Shown here one piece after another: positions 21,850 to 30,243 of a stretch of DNA of 45,250 bases. Every line of letters starts with the position of its first letter. Positions within the stretch are counted from its first letter, which is position 1. Under the pieces are notes generated by a model, which worked only from the letters and a program-made list of their open reading frames with translations, ran no database searches and was not told the DNA's origin. The position numbers were made by a program, and so were the translations under genes. Source of the DNA: a virus; the IMG/VR virus record IMGVR_UViG_3300033151_000232, positions 1 through 45,250 of that record. One strand, 5' to 3'.

Positions 21850-22455
21850 ATGGAAGAAACTCTTATTAGTGGTAGTTATGATACCATAGCAACCATTTTC
21901 GCCTTAATTCTGTTTTATCTTGTTAAATACACCATAGAATGGTGGAATAAAAAGAAAGCCCAACCCCTAGCTCTTCAAGAAATGGACCATGACCGTAGAA
22001 TGCACCAAGATATTGCAGATAATTTAATAAGGATTGAGAGCTTTCTATCCATAGCTTCAAACGAGTATAGTAGAACCCCTCCCCTTGATACGATAAAAGC
22101 TATATCCGAGAGGATGTTTCGATTAGCCCGTTATGCCATATACATGGGAGTAACGGATCTTCTAACAGAAGAACTCAATTGGGGAAATCAACATGTTAGA
22201 GAAAGATTTTTCCAACAGGTGGATGACATGGTAGAAAACATATACAATAACGACTGTAATTTCATGAAGCAGTTTGAATATGAGAGTTTACCTTTATCGG
22301 ATCTAATGAATGAGAGTTGGAAAGGTACAGTAATTACTACTTGCCGTACTTTCGTAGCTAACCATTATGACCATGGGAATAATTATATAGTTTTTGCAAG
22401 GAATTTGAAGAATGATTTTGAAAGGATAAGTTATGAATTTAAGTCTAAGTTATGA
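21850..22455 (+). CDS. Membrane-anchored helical protein with HisKA_3-like segment
   Basis: The 201-aa protein has one hydrophobic helix (residues 12-31, TIATIFALILFYLVKYTIEW) and a long helical remainder. Residues 49-62 (RRMHQDIADNLIRI) resemble the phospho-accepting H-box of HisKA_3 kinases, R-x-L-H-D-x-L-x-Q-x-L-x-x-I, with His52 in the right place; no ATPase domain follows. The stop overlaps the ATG of the receiver-domain gene (ATGA), so both are made together. It could be a His-phosphotransfer-like partner or scaffold of that receiver. The H-box match is by eye and may be chance; a neck/tail membrane protein is the alternative. Confidence 0.5.
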   Translation: MEETLISGSYDTIATIFALILFYLVKYTIEWWNKKKAQPLALQEMDHDRRMHQDIADNLIRIESFLSIASNEYSRTPPLDTIKAISERMFRLARYAIYMGVTDLLTEELNWGNQHVRERFFQQVDDMVENIYNNDCNFMKQFEYESLPLSDLMNESWKGTVITTCRTFVANHYDHGNNYIVFARNLKNDFERISYEFKSKL

Positions 22456-22823
22456 ATAAGACCGTTTTAATAGTAGAGGATGAACCTATAACCCAGAAAT
22501 TACTATCTACTATTTGCGAAAGAAAGGGCTTTAAAGTTGTTATCGTTGATAATGCTAAAGACGCAGTTAGAGAAGCGAAGGCCCGAAAGCCTTTCCTATC
22601 TATAGTAGATATGGAATTAAAGTGTAGTCGAGGGATAGATTTTATAAACAAGATAAAAGTTGGCCTAGGACTAGATACAAAAATTATTGTCCATTCCGGT
22701 AACCTAGAGATATTTAGGTATTGGAAGGATCTTAGTTATGAAGCAGAATTAGAACTAGAAAAGGGAGTTCCCTCTAACTATCGAGTACTAAACTCATTCC
22801 TAGCTAAAGCCCAAGCCCTATAA
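22452..22823 (+). CDS. Stand-alone CheY-like response-regulator receiver domain
   Basis: The 123-aa protein shows the receiver pattern in full: beta1 with acidic pair (VLIVEDEP, E9-D10), beta3 with phospho-acceptor D53 (LSIVDMEL), beta4 with S82 (KIIVHSGN) and conserved K104 (LEKGVP). There is no output domain. Receivers of this type normally accept a phosphate from a His kinase and switch a partner. It is most unusual inside a phage neck module, coupled to a membrane-anchored protein. It could intercept host signalling or serve as a structural fold. Confidence 0.85.
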   Translation: MNKTVLIVEDEPITQKLLSTICERKGFKVVIVDNAKDAVREAKARKPFLSIVDMELKCSRGIDFINKIKVGLGLDTKIIVHSGNLEIFRYWKDLSYEAELELEKGVPSNYRVLNSFLAKAQAL

Positions 22824-22826
22824 GTT

Positions 22827-23396
22827 GTGGAATCTCTACGTAGTACCCTAGGGAATATCCCTAATCCACTAGACTCTCTAGAAGTATCTCAAGATGGAGA
22901 ATGGAGAAAATTAAGGAAGGTTATAAACTATATGTCCGGTTCGGGTTTCGGTCAGGGCATAAAAAGAGACATAGCAAAAGCTCAAAGAGATTGGTTGACT
23001 AAGATGAAAGGGTTATTAGTAAAAACCTTACTATCAAAAGGAGCATCATCCGGTAAATCCTTCCCCCCTCTTAGTTCTGGGTATTCCCGAAGGAGGGAAA
23101 TGGGAGTACACTCAGGCCATTACCTAAACTCTCTCCAAGCTATAAAAATAATACAAAAGAACTACAATGTATCCTTATTCATTCCTCGAGGGATGGTTTT
23201 AGCTAAACCTCAAGGGGGGTATACTCTTGGACAGTATGCTGCGATCTTTGAAGCAGGATCTTCTCGTCAACCACCAAGACCTTTATGGAATCAGACCTAC
23301 GCTAAGATGGGGGGACCTAAGGGAGTTTTAAAAGTAATGAACGGGGCGATCGGTAAACGTTTAAGAAGTATGGGAGTTAAAATAAGAGTTAGATAA
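22827..23396 (+). CDS. Tail completion / neck protein (Mu gpG or HK97 gp10-like)
   Basis: It starts with GTG 4 nt after the receiver gene. The 189-aa product contains an RDIAKAQRDWLTKMKG-like helix, then SSGKSFPPLSSGYSRRREMG and GSSRQPPRPLWNQTY, a pattern found in phage virion-morphogenesis proteins that join head and tail. The following gene starts 1 nt from its stop. The assignment rests on the FPPLSSGYSRR and PPRPLW elements and on position. Confidence 0.7.
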   Translation: MESLRSTLGNIPNPLDSLEVSQDGEWRKLRKVINYMSGSGFGQGIKRDIAKAQRDWLTKMKGLLVKTLLSKGASSGKSFPPLSSGYSRRREMGVHSGHYLNSLQAIKIIQKNYNVSLFIPRGMVLAKPQGGYTLGQYAAIFEAGSSRQPPRPLWNQTYAKMGGPKGVLKVMNGAIGKRLRSMGVKIRVR

Positions 23397-24076
23397 TGTT
23401 ATCATTTATAGAAGAAAAAATAGAAAGATCCCTATATGTACACCTTTTAAATAGGAGTGTATTAGAGGGTTATTCTCCAGATATTCGTAATGAAGTCTTA
23501 TATCCAGATACACCCGCGGGATACACAGCATACTTAGCTGCCCTAGAGCAGGTAGCCACAGATAAGGGTTTTGCTGTAGAGATATTTGGTTCGGCTAACC
23601 CCACAGCAAGGAATGATAAGAAATTACCACGTATATCCTTCCAAACTGGGCCTTTTGTTCCGGGAGATGTAGGGGTATCCACTAAACCCCAACTGGAGTA
23701 CGACCAAGAAAATGACAAGTTCGATTCTTATATATATGAAGGCTTAACAAGCAACCTGTTTATGGATTGTACAATTTCAGCAAAGACCCAGGCTCAGTAT
23801 CGGATCTTGGCAGCTTTAGTTAATCACTCAATCCCCCGGTTAAATTATTTACCATACTGGGACGATCCTTCACAATTTTTTCTAGTAGAATTAACTGGTT
23901 TTCTCGATGATACGTCCTCTTCTGATGGCGTTTTAGAGGGAACTTTTCGGTTTGAGATCCCAGACCTAACTTGGGTAGAAAAGATAAAAACGGATGAAGT
24001 AACAGCTGTTATGAGGAATATAACTGTTAATCAAGAAATCAATGGTAGTCTCGGCCTATCCTTTACTGTCAATTAA
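23396..24076 (+). CDS. Tail terminator-like protein
   Basis: The 226-aa protein lies directly before the sheath gene, the usual place for the protein that caps the tail tube. It has a mixed alpha/beta pattern with a central PRISFQTGPFVPGDVG, a beta part (LFMDCTISAKTQAQYRILAALV) and a beta-rich C-terminus (GVLEGTFRFEIPDLTW). It could also be a neck protein; the family is not certain. Confidence 0.58.
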   Translation: MLSFIEEKIERSLYVHLLNRSVLEGYSPDIRNEVLYPDTPAGYTAYLAALEQVATDKGFAVEIFGSANPTARNDKKLPRISFQTGPFVPGDVGVSTKPQLEYDQENDKFDSYIYEGLTSNLFMDCTISAKTQAQYRILAALVNHSIPRLNYLPYWDDPSQFFLVELTGFLDDTSSSDGVLEGTFRFEIPDLTWVEKIKTDEVTAVMRNITVNQEINGSLGLSFTVN

Positions 24077-24100
24077 ATAGAAACTTAAAAATATAAAACC

Positions 24101-25618
24101 ATGTCAAAGATAACAGGACAAGTTAATATTAATATACTTAACGAAGCTCAATCAGCAGATGCTCCCGGTCTAGGTGTTATGTATGTTATAGGCGAAACGG
24201 AATTTGGTATTCCAAATAACCCAGAAGACCTAATCACTAGTTGGACCAAGTTTACTAAATTATATGGTAGTCACTTACCCAATAACGATTTCCCCTTGAA
24301 CTGTCAGTTAGCCATTAATGCTGGGGCAGTCTTAAGAGTATCTAAGGTTGTTGGAGTAGGAGCTTTAGCTGCCTCTAGTGATTTATTCCAAGACGGTACA
24401 GATGATCTCTTTGGATTTATCTCTAAGGGCTTTGGGGCATATTATAATGCCTTTACAGCGGACGTAGAAGCGGCCAGTGATGCAGTATCCAATCATTTCA
24501 ACTTGGTTATCACGGATGTCACAAGTGGCAAAGTAGAAACTTATGAAAACTTAGAAGTAAGTGAAGTAGCAGGTACTGCTCCCTACACTTATCTAAAAAC
24601 GGTAGTTGATGCTTCCAATTTAGTAGATGTAGTATACGAGGATATCTCGGCCCTCACTGGGGACAAGAGACCGGGTAATGGAACTAAGACTTTCTCTGCG
24701 GGAGCTGACGGAGTCGCCCCAGTATTAGCCCAGTATACGGGAGATGCCCCAACCAAAACGGGGATTAGAGCTTTTGATGATTACACTGATGGTTGGATAC
24801 TAGCAGTTCCTCATAAGAATGAAACTTTACTTCCTGGGCTATACGCTATAGGCAAAGCCTATGCCGCTCTCAGAGAAGATATAGTATACCTACAACACGT
24901 TACTAATGCTAACGATTCTGATACAGAGATCTTAGCAGAGATTAGTGGTTTTACTGCTTCTAAATTTGCAGGTATTATTGGTGGCGGAACTAAACAATCC
25001 GATCCCATATCGTACGGTGCAAAAGATATGCAGGCATTGGGTGAACTCTTAGGAGTAATTGCTAAGTCCCATGCTTTATATGGGCCTTGGTATGAACCAA
25101 CAAATTATAAGAGGGGAAATTTCGTACAAGCTATGGGGGTAGTAAATAACTTCGGATCTCCCGCTATGCTAGCAGATAGAAATAACCTATCCAACGGGGG
25201 AGTTAATATGGTAGTTAATTCTAACAATCGCGTAATGCTTTGGGATTTCTATTCTATGGCTGAAGCAAATTCCCCAGAAAAATTCTTATCCATAGTATTT
25301 CTAGAGATTTACATGATGAGAACTCTTAAACCCATATTAGAGGGGTTCTTAGGTTCTCCCAATACCTTCCCTACATTTAAGCAGATTTATTTTGAAGTGC
25401 TTCCTTTCCTGGATTCTCTAGTAGAACGTTCAGCTATCTACGGATACAAATGGGATGGAGACCAATTCGTTACTAGCTTAGATGGGTTAATCATTAATGA
25501 TGCAGACGCTTTACAAGCTGGGGAATATAAAATCCAGTTACAAATTAAGACTGTATCTCCAATGAAGAACATCATCTTAAATATCACCCTCACTAAGAAC
25601 TCAGTAGATTTTAAGTAG
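24101..25618 (+). CDS. Tail sheath protein
   Basis: This protein forms the contractile outer tail that drives the tube through the host envelope. The 505-aa length, location before a 162-aa tube gene, and pattern fit: N-terminal insertion/arm, central domain with [24 protein letters not shown], and the conserved C-terminal domain ([15 protein letters not shown], then [34 protein letters not shown]) that links subunits through the extended arm. The presence of sheath sets the phage as a myovirus type. Confidence 0.9.
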   Translation: MSKITGQVNINILNEAQSADAPGLGVMYVIGETEFGIPNNPEDLITSWTKFTKLYGSHLPNNDFPLNCQLAINAGAVLRVSKVVGVGALAASSDLFQDGTDDLFGFISKGFGAYYNAFTADVEAASDAVSNHFNLVITDVTSGKVETYENLEVSEVAGTAPYTYLKTVVDASNLVDVVYEDISALTGDKRPGNGTKTFSAGADGVAPVLAQYTGDAPTKTGIRAFDDYTDGWILAVPHKNETLLPGLYAIGKAYAALREDIVYLQHVTNANDSDTEILAEISGFTASKFAGIIGGGTKQSDPISYGAKDMQALGELLGVIAKSHALYGPWYEPTNYKRGNFVQAMGVVNNFGSPAMLADRNNLSNGGVNMVVNSNNRVMLWDFYSMAEANSPEKFLSIVFLEIYMMRTLKPILEGFLGSPNTFPTFKQIYFEVLPFLDSLVERSAIYGYKWDGDQFVTSLDGLIINDADALQAGEYKIQLQIKTVSPMKNIILNITLTKNSVDFK

Positions 25619-25664
25619 GCCTTAGTGTTCAATAAATAAATAAAAATCATAAAAATTATATATC

Positions 25665-26153
25665 ATGGCATTAAATCCAAGAAAGAAGTTTAAGTTCGCA
25701 ATAACTTTCCCATCATCCCCCGAGATACCCACTTTCCATGTCCAGAGTGTAACATTACCTGATCTTACTATTGAGCAAGATGAACATGGGGAAGGTAATA
25801 CTATCAGTAAGACCGCTGGGATGGCTAAAGTTGGTAATTGTACTGTAGAAAGAATTCTCCCCGCGGGAGGCGGTGGCGGCGTAAGCGCAGCTATATGGGA
25901 ATGGGCTAATTCCGCTCAGAACAATCTCGATGGAACCGGGTCTGACCCATCCGTCTATAAGAGAATAGTTTTAGTAGAAGAGCTAGACCATGACGGTGTA
26001 CTTGCTCTAAACTCCTGGTTTTTACTTGGAGCTTGGCCTACTACTATTAATGGTAGAGAATTTAATCGTACAGAGTCGGGCAATCGAGTAGAGAGCTTTG
26101 AACTATCCGTTGATAGAGTTTCTCTGGATACAAATCCGGGAGCTCCCATATAA
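25665..26153 (+). CDS. Tail tube protein
   Basis: The 162-aa protein forms the inner tube under the sheath. It is beta-rich with KFKFAITFPSSPEIPTFHVQSV and VERILPAGGGG, then a loop and VESFELSVDRVSLD, consistent with the tube fold shared by phages and injection systems. It lies directly after the sheath and before the chaperone. Confidence 0.87.
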   Translation: MALNPRKKFKFAITFPSSPEIPTFHVQSVTLPDLTIEQDEHGEGNTISKTAGMAKVGNCTVERILPAGGGGGVSAAIWEWANSAQNNLDGTGSDPSVYKRIVLVEELDHDGVLALNSWFLLGAWPTTINGREFNRTESGNRVESFELSVDRVSLDTNPGAPI

Positions 26154-26182
26154 GAATATAACAGTAACCCAAAATACACAAT

Positions 26183-26920
26183 ATGAGAACAACTAGTATT
26201 ACAGTACCTTCTGGAGACGTATACATTATACGAGAACAGACTGGTGCTGACGATGACATCGTTTCTAACATGTCCAATGGAGAAGCCGATGCAATAAATC
26301 TTTTTATAGCCGGGATAATATCTGCCGGGCCTGACGGTAAACGTTTAACTAAAGGGGACGTAGAAGACATGTTACTTAGAGATAAGTACTCTATCTTGAT
26401 CCATTCAAGGATCTTTTCCCTCAGTGATAGCCTTTCTTTCGATTACGATTGGGGAGACGGAGATATCCACAGTTATACAGAAGATATAGCCCGGTTTGTA
26501 TGGGATTATTCAAAACCTGCTCCAGAGAAAGGGGATGCTAATTACTCCCCCGTTCGGTTTAAGAAATACCCAAACAACGTTAAGGATTTTGTATTAACCC
26601 TAAAATCTGGTAAAGAGATTAGGTTTAAATTCCTGGATGGTAAAGGAGAATTATACCTATTAAAGCTAAAAGAGAACGAGAGAACTATTAATAAACAACT
26701 GATAGCTCGGGGATTCTCTGTAAAGAAAGATGATAAATTTGTAGTTGTTAAGAATTTCTCTTTCTTCAATGCCCGAGAGATGGCTGAAATAAGGGGTTAT
26801 ATGGATGAGCAAGATGCTCCTCCCGTAGCCGATGTAGTTATAGAAAATCCTTTTAATGGGGAGTCTATAAACTTACCTTTAATTGCTCTTAAGGATTTTT
26901 TCTTTCCCGTGAAGTTTTAG
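26183..26920 (+). CDS. Tail assembly chaperone, zero-frame product
   Basis: The 245-aa zero-frame product lies between tube and tape measure, the standard place for the chaperone that loads the tape measure. The N-terminus is like baseplate-hub/tail chaperones of the gp26 type (VYIIREQTGADDDIVS, RLTKGDVEDMLLRDKYSILIHSRIF). Near its end a slippery heptamer at 26896-26902 allows a -1 shift into an extra 54 codons. The zero-frame stop at 26918-26920 would be used by most ribosomes, so short and long forms are made. Confidence 0.82.
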   Translation: MRTTSITVPSGDVYIIREQTGADDDIVSNMSNGEADAINLFIAGIISAGPDGKRLTKGDVEDMLLRDKYSILIHSRIFSLSDSLSFDYDWGDGDIHSYTEDIARFVWDYSKPAPEKGDANYSPVRFKKYPNNVKDFVLTLKSGKEIRFKFLDGKGELYLLKLKENERTINKQLIARGFSVKKDDKFVVVKNFSFFNAREMAEIRGYMDEQDAPPVADVVIENPFNGESINLPLIALKDFFFPVKF

Positions 26921-27066
26921 ATTGGGATTATTTTTATCTTTGCCAATTTAAACTTCAATTAACCTGGTCAGAATTTCTGGCCTTACCTGCGTCTTCACGG
27001 GAACGTTTTAAATCTTACTGCAAATTCCAGGAAGAAGAGAATAAAAAATTACTGGCTAAAAAATAA
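26183..27066 (+). CDS. Tail assembly chaperone, -1 frameshift product (GT-type)
   Basis: After a -1 slip at T TTT TTC (26896-26902) translation runs through 54 further codons to TAA at 27064-27066, giving about 294 aa. The extension reads LSREVLDWDYFYLCQFKLQ at its start and ends in EEENKKLLAKK. The -1 frame is closed by TAA at 26890-26892 just before the site, and it has no ATG, GTG or TTG, so frameshifting is the only simple way to express it. This mirrors lambda G/GT and many myovirus chaperones. Exact efficiency cannot be seen. Confidence 0.85.
26896..26902 (+). other. Slippery heptamer T TTT TTC for -1 ribosomal frameshift
   Basis: In the zero frame the bases read gaT TTT TTC, a classic X XXY YYZ heptamer with X=T, Y=T, Z=C. 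The zero-frame stop follows 15 nt downstream. A stem-loop directly after it was not obvious; the nearest strong stem is 27070-27091. Confidence 0.82.
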
Positions 27067-27069
27067 TGA

Positions 27070-27091
27070 TCTGGGGCTTTACAGCCCCAGA
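27070..27091 (+). other. GC-rich stem-loop after the chaperone
   Basis: TCTGGGGCT (27070-27078) pairs with AGCCCCAGA (27083-27091) around TTAC, just after the frameshift-frame stop. No T run follows, so it is probably an mRNA boundary, stability or attenuation element rather than a standard terminator. Confidence 0.7.
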
Positions 27092-27131
27092 CCTGTATTA
27101 ATGGATTAAAACTTGTTTTTTATAAAGAATT

Positions 27132-29177
27132 ATGCTTTTAGGAAGTGGAAATAGTACTCAGATAAGTTTAGGAGTTAGGTTTTATTTAAAAGACCAATTC
27201 TCGGGACCCGTTCAAAACATGAAGTCATCCCTCAAGGGGATGGGTGATGAGTTCAAATCTTTCCAAGAAAATTTAAGAGTTGGCCGTAATGCTGCCATAG
27301 GGATAGCTGCAGCGGGATTAGCCGCTACTACAGGAATGTACACAGCGGCTATGGAGGGGGCAGAGTTCCTCAATATCATGAAAGGTGTTGAGGCAATAGC
27401 CGAAGGTACTGTTTTCCAAATGGAGCGACTAAATGCTACTGCTCTTAAACTGGGCCGTAACACCATGTTCATGCCCGAGGATATCGCTTCAGGTATGAGA
27501 TTCATGGCGATGGCGGGACAGGACGTCGATACCATTGACAAGACTATTACTGCCTTTACAAACCTTGCTGGAGCGACCATGACTACCTTAGGGGGTAAGA
27601 TGGGAGCAGCAGATATTGGAACTAATGCTTTAAAAGCCTTCGGGTGGGAAGCTGAACGCTCTGCTCAGATGTCTGACATATTGGTAGCCGCAACTACTAA
27701 TGCGAATGTATCATTAATAGATTTAGGTAATTCTATTAGGTATGTTGCTGCTACTTCAAGGAACTTAAAGATCCCGGTCCAGGAGACCGTGGGTTTATTA
27801 ATGTCTTTGGGTAATGCGGGTATACAGAGTTCGATGGCTGGTACAGCTTTAGAGAATATGTACAGGTATCTCGCCCGTTCCTTAACGGACAATGCCTCAA
27901 AGAAAGCTAAGGAAGCTTGGTCTACTCTGGGGATGTCCCGCCAAGATGTAACGGATCAAGAGGGTAATTTTATAGCTATGACCGACATCTTAGAGAAGAT
28001 GAATATGGCTATGAAAGGGATGGATCCTATTGGAGTACAGGCTATATTTAAAAATATATTTGGAGTTAGAGGATTAAGAGCTGCTGCAACCTTAGCAAGG
28101 AACGTTGACCAAGCTAGAGGCTTCATCGGTATGTTATCAGATGAGGGTACTATTGGTGGGATAGCTCAAACAAAGATGGATCTAATGATGTCATCTTTAA
28201 CAAACCAAGCAAATAGACTAACATCGGCTTGGAGAGGGATGAAAGCTCAATTTGCATCTGCTTTAGGGCCAACGTTAATCCCCATATTGGGGGGTTTACG
28301 AAAGCTAGTTGAAGTAATAAGCAGTTTACTTCAATCTCCCGTAGGTAAATTCCTAGCCCCTCTAGTCCTGGGATTCACTACCTTTGTAACTGTTATAGCA
28401 GCAAGTAAAGCAGCCGTACTAGGATTAGGGTATGCTTTAAAGACTCTCACTGTATCAATGGGTACCGTGGGGGCTTCAATGAAAATAATTACGGGGTTTA
28501 TGGGAGTTGGGGGATTTAACTTAGCTCAAAAGGGTGCTGCCTTAGCCTTGGGGGCTTCCGCTGCCCCCATGCTACGTAAGACTAGTGCTGATCCAACCTT
28601 CTATTCTGGGGGTACTGTTTTTCACCAAGGTGGTAAGATGCGCTCTACTTCTGGGATCTCTATGATGTCCAAGTCTAATCCTCAGTACGCTTCTATGACT
28701 AGAAACAGTAAAAACCTTGCTCTAGTAACTGCGGGTTTACGAAAAAATACTCGTTTACTTGGAGCAGTCGGTGGCTCTCTGGGTATGTTGAAAAGAGGGG
28801 TTGGTTTATTGGGAGGACTAATGGGAGGTCCCTGGGGATTAGCTATATTTGCTATTGTATCCATCCTACCCAGTATAATATCCGCTTTTACATCCAACAC
28901 CGAAGAGGTAGCTAAAAATACTATTGCTTTACAACCTGAGAAAGCCCCCTTATCTGCTGAAACCTTTGCTTTAATTGAGAACCGGAGAGTGGGAGATTTA
29001 ATTGAACACCTTATCAATGTAGCAGTTCAAGCTAGAGAAGACGGTTTAATAACTCATGCAAGATTAGAAGAAATAATAGAATCGGGGGATATTAATAAGA
29101 TTTTACAATATTTCTATTCCATAGAGGGAATAGCTGCTATAGGTTTAGAAGGTGGAAATAAAGAAGTAAACGAATAA
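27132..29177 (+). CDS. Tail tape measure protein
   Basis: This 681-aa protein sets tail length. It has the features of TP901-type tape measures: an Ala/Gly-rich N-terminal helical domain (GRNAAIGIAAAGLAATTGMYTAAMEGAEFLN split), repeated helix-turn segments (ALKLGRNTMFMPEDIASGMRF; ILVAATTNANVSLIDLGNSI), hydrophobic stretches at about 400-450 and 560-590, and a C-terminal acidic tail. At roughly 1.5 A per residue a tail of about 100 nm would be expected (family rule, not measured). It follows the chaperone. Confidence 0.9.
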   Translation: MLLGSGNSTQISLGVRFYLKDQFSGPVQNMKSSLKGMGDEFKSFQENLRVGRNAAIGIAAAGLAATTGMYTAAMEGAEFLNIMKGVEAIAEGTVFQMERLNATALKLGRNTMFMPEDIASGMRFMAMAGQDVDTIDKTITAFTNLAGATMTTLGGKMGAADIGTNALKAFGWEAERSAQMSDILVAATTNANVSLIDLGNSIRYVAATSRNLKIPVQETVGLLMSLGNAGIQSSMAGTALENMYRYLARSLTDNASKKAKEAWSTLGMSRQDVTDQEGNFIAMTDILEKMNMAMKGMDPIGVQAIFKNIFGVRGLRAAATLARNVDQARGFIGMLSDEGTIGGIAQTKMDLMMSSLTNQANRLTSAWRGMKAQFASALGPTLIPILGGLRKLVEVISSLLQSPVGKFLAPLVLGFTTFVTVIAASKAAVLGLGYALKTLTVSMGTVGASMKIITGFMGVGGFNLAQKGAALALGASAAPMLRKTSADPTFYSGGTVFHQGGKMRSTSGISMMSKSNPQYASMTRNSKNLALVTAGLRKNTRLLGAVGGSLGMLKRGVGLLGGLMGGPWGLAIFAIVSILPSIISAFTSNTEEVAKNTIALQPEKAPLSAETFALIENRRVGDLIEHLINVAVQAREDGLITHARLEEIIESGDINKILQYFYSIEGIAAIGLEGGNKEVNE

Positions 29178-29179
29178 TT

Positions 29180-29983
29180 ATGCAGATAGAAGGAAGTATA
29201 GGGATTTTCCCACAACGAGTACATAGACCGTTTTTATTTATAAACCCGGTATTAGCTAAGACTAACGCTAATGTACCACCGTACCGATTTTTCCCCTCGT
29301 GGATTCCCAAACGCTCTAGTAATATCTCGGATAGTAAATTTGTAGATATTAGACCGGACTCCCAAGAATTAGTATTATCAGGGATGGATTACAGAAAGGC
29401 CGTAAACTCAGATATCCCAAATCCTTTCCCAAAAGCTAAGATTGGGTTTTACGTATCTGACATCCCTTGGCTTATAAATCATCAAGGCTCCGACAATAAC
29501 CTGGACAGTGAGATTGTTCTCGATTTTATACCCACCGAGATTAAGTTTTCCCAGGATTCTACGTTTACTCCCATAAAAGTAGTGGGTAGTAATAACCGCC
29601 CATTACACTACGGTGGTTCCGAGGATACCGTAACCATTAAGATAGATTGGTATGGGTATAAAGAAGGCCCCGTAGTAAAGAAATGCCGCTTCTTCGAACT
29701 TCTAACTAAAGCAGACGGTTGGAGAGCTTCTCCCCCCGTAGTAAAGATTGCTTGGGGAGTATCTCCCGTATTCCAAGGGAGAGCTTTTGTAGTAGTAAAG
29801 GCTCCTTATGTTCTTAGTTTATTCCAGAGGTCCCGTATCTATAAGGAGGATCTGAGTAATCTTTTAACCCGACATAGCTACGACCTTATGCCCATTCGAG
29901 CATCTCAAACCCTCACTCTAAAAGAAGTAACGGGATCACAGAAAACTCACAAAGAAATCGGGGATTTCCCCACTTTTTACTAA
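29180..29983 (+). CDS. Contractile-injection-system tube/initiator-like protein
   Basis: The 267-aa protein contains LDFIPTEIKFSQDSTFTP and GGSEDTVTIKIDWYGY, then PPVVKIAWGVSPVFQGRAFVV and RASQTLTLKEVTGSQ, which follow the sequence rhythm of the CIS_tube (Afp7-like) family. Such proteins join the tail tube to the hub and often carry a LysM domain; here the LysM is encoded separately by the next gene, 2 nt downstream. Known family membership is inferred by eye. Confidence 0.65.
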   Translation: MQIEGSIGIFPQRVHRPFLFINPVLAKTNANVPPYRFFPSWIPKRSSNISDSKFVDIRPDSQELVLSGMDYRKAVNSDIPNPFPKAKIGFYVSDIPWLINHQGSDNNLDSEIVLDFIPTEIKFSQDSTFTPIKVVGSNNRPLHYGGSEDTVTIKIDWYGYKEGPVVKKCRFFELLTKADGWRASPPVVKIAWGVSPVFQGRAFVVVKAPYVLSLFQRSRIYKEDLSNLLTRHSYDLMPIRASQTLTLKEVTGSQKTHKEIGDFPTFY

Positions 29984-29985
29984 TC

Positions 29986-30243
29986 ATGATATATAACAAA
30001 GACATCCGTATTATACGCTTTAAGGACTCTACAGAGTTTATTGAAGATACTTCTTTAGATTCTTTATCTGTAAAGACGCAAGAAATATATAGGGTTAGAG
30101 AAGATGATACTTTGTTATCCATATCTACCCAGTTTTTTCAGACTACCACTAACTGGTATCGTATAGCTAATCATAATGACCTGGTGGACCCCTTTGAGTT
30201 AACCATTGGCCAACTCTTAAATATCCCGGATATTGAAAATTAA
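29986..30243 (+). CDS. LysM-domain baseplate protein
   Basis: The 85-aa protein is mainly a LysM domain (residues 40-82: YRVREDDTLLSISTQFF, then NWYRIANHND and LTIGQLLNIPD). In phage and injection-system tails such small LysM proteins (like P2 gpX or Mu gp44-adjacent proteins) stabilise the tube-hub junction. The last bases overlap the TTG of the hub gene. Confidence 0.88.
   Translation: MIYNKDIRIIRFKDSTEFIEDTSLDSLSVKTQEIYRVREDDTLLSISTQFFQTTTNWYRIANHNDLVDPFELTIGQLLNIPDIEN

Noticed and set aside
26902-27066. Separate small gene after the chaperone
   Set aside because: The frame has no ATG, GTG or TTG, so a -1 frameshift extension explains it better.
27212-27580. 122-codon minus frame inside the tape measure gene
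   Set aside because: It is antisense to a clear structural gene and reflects codon bias.
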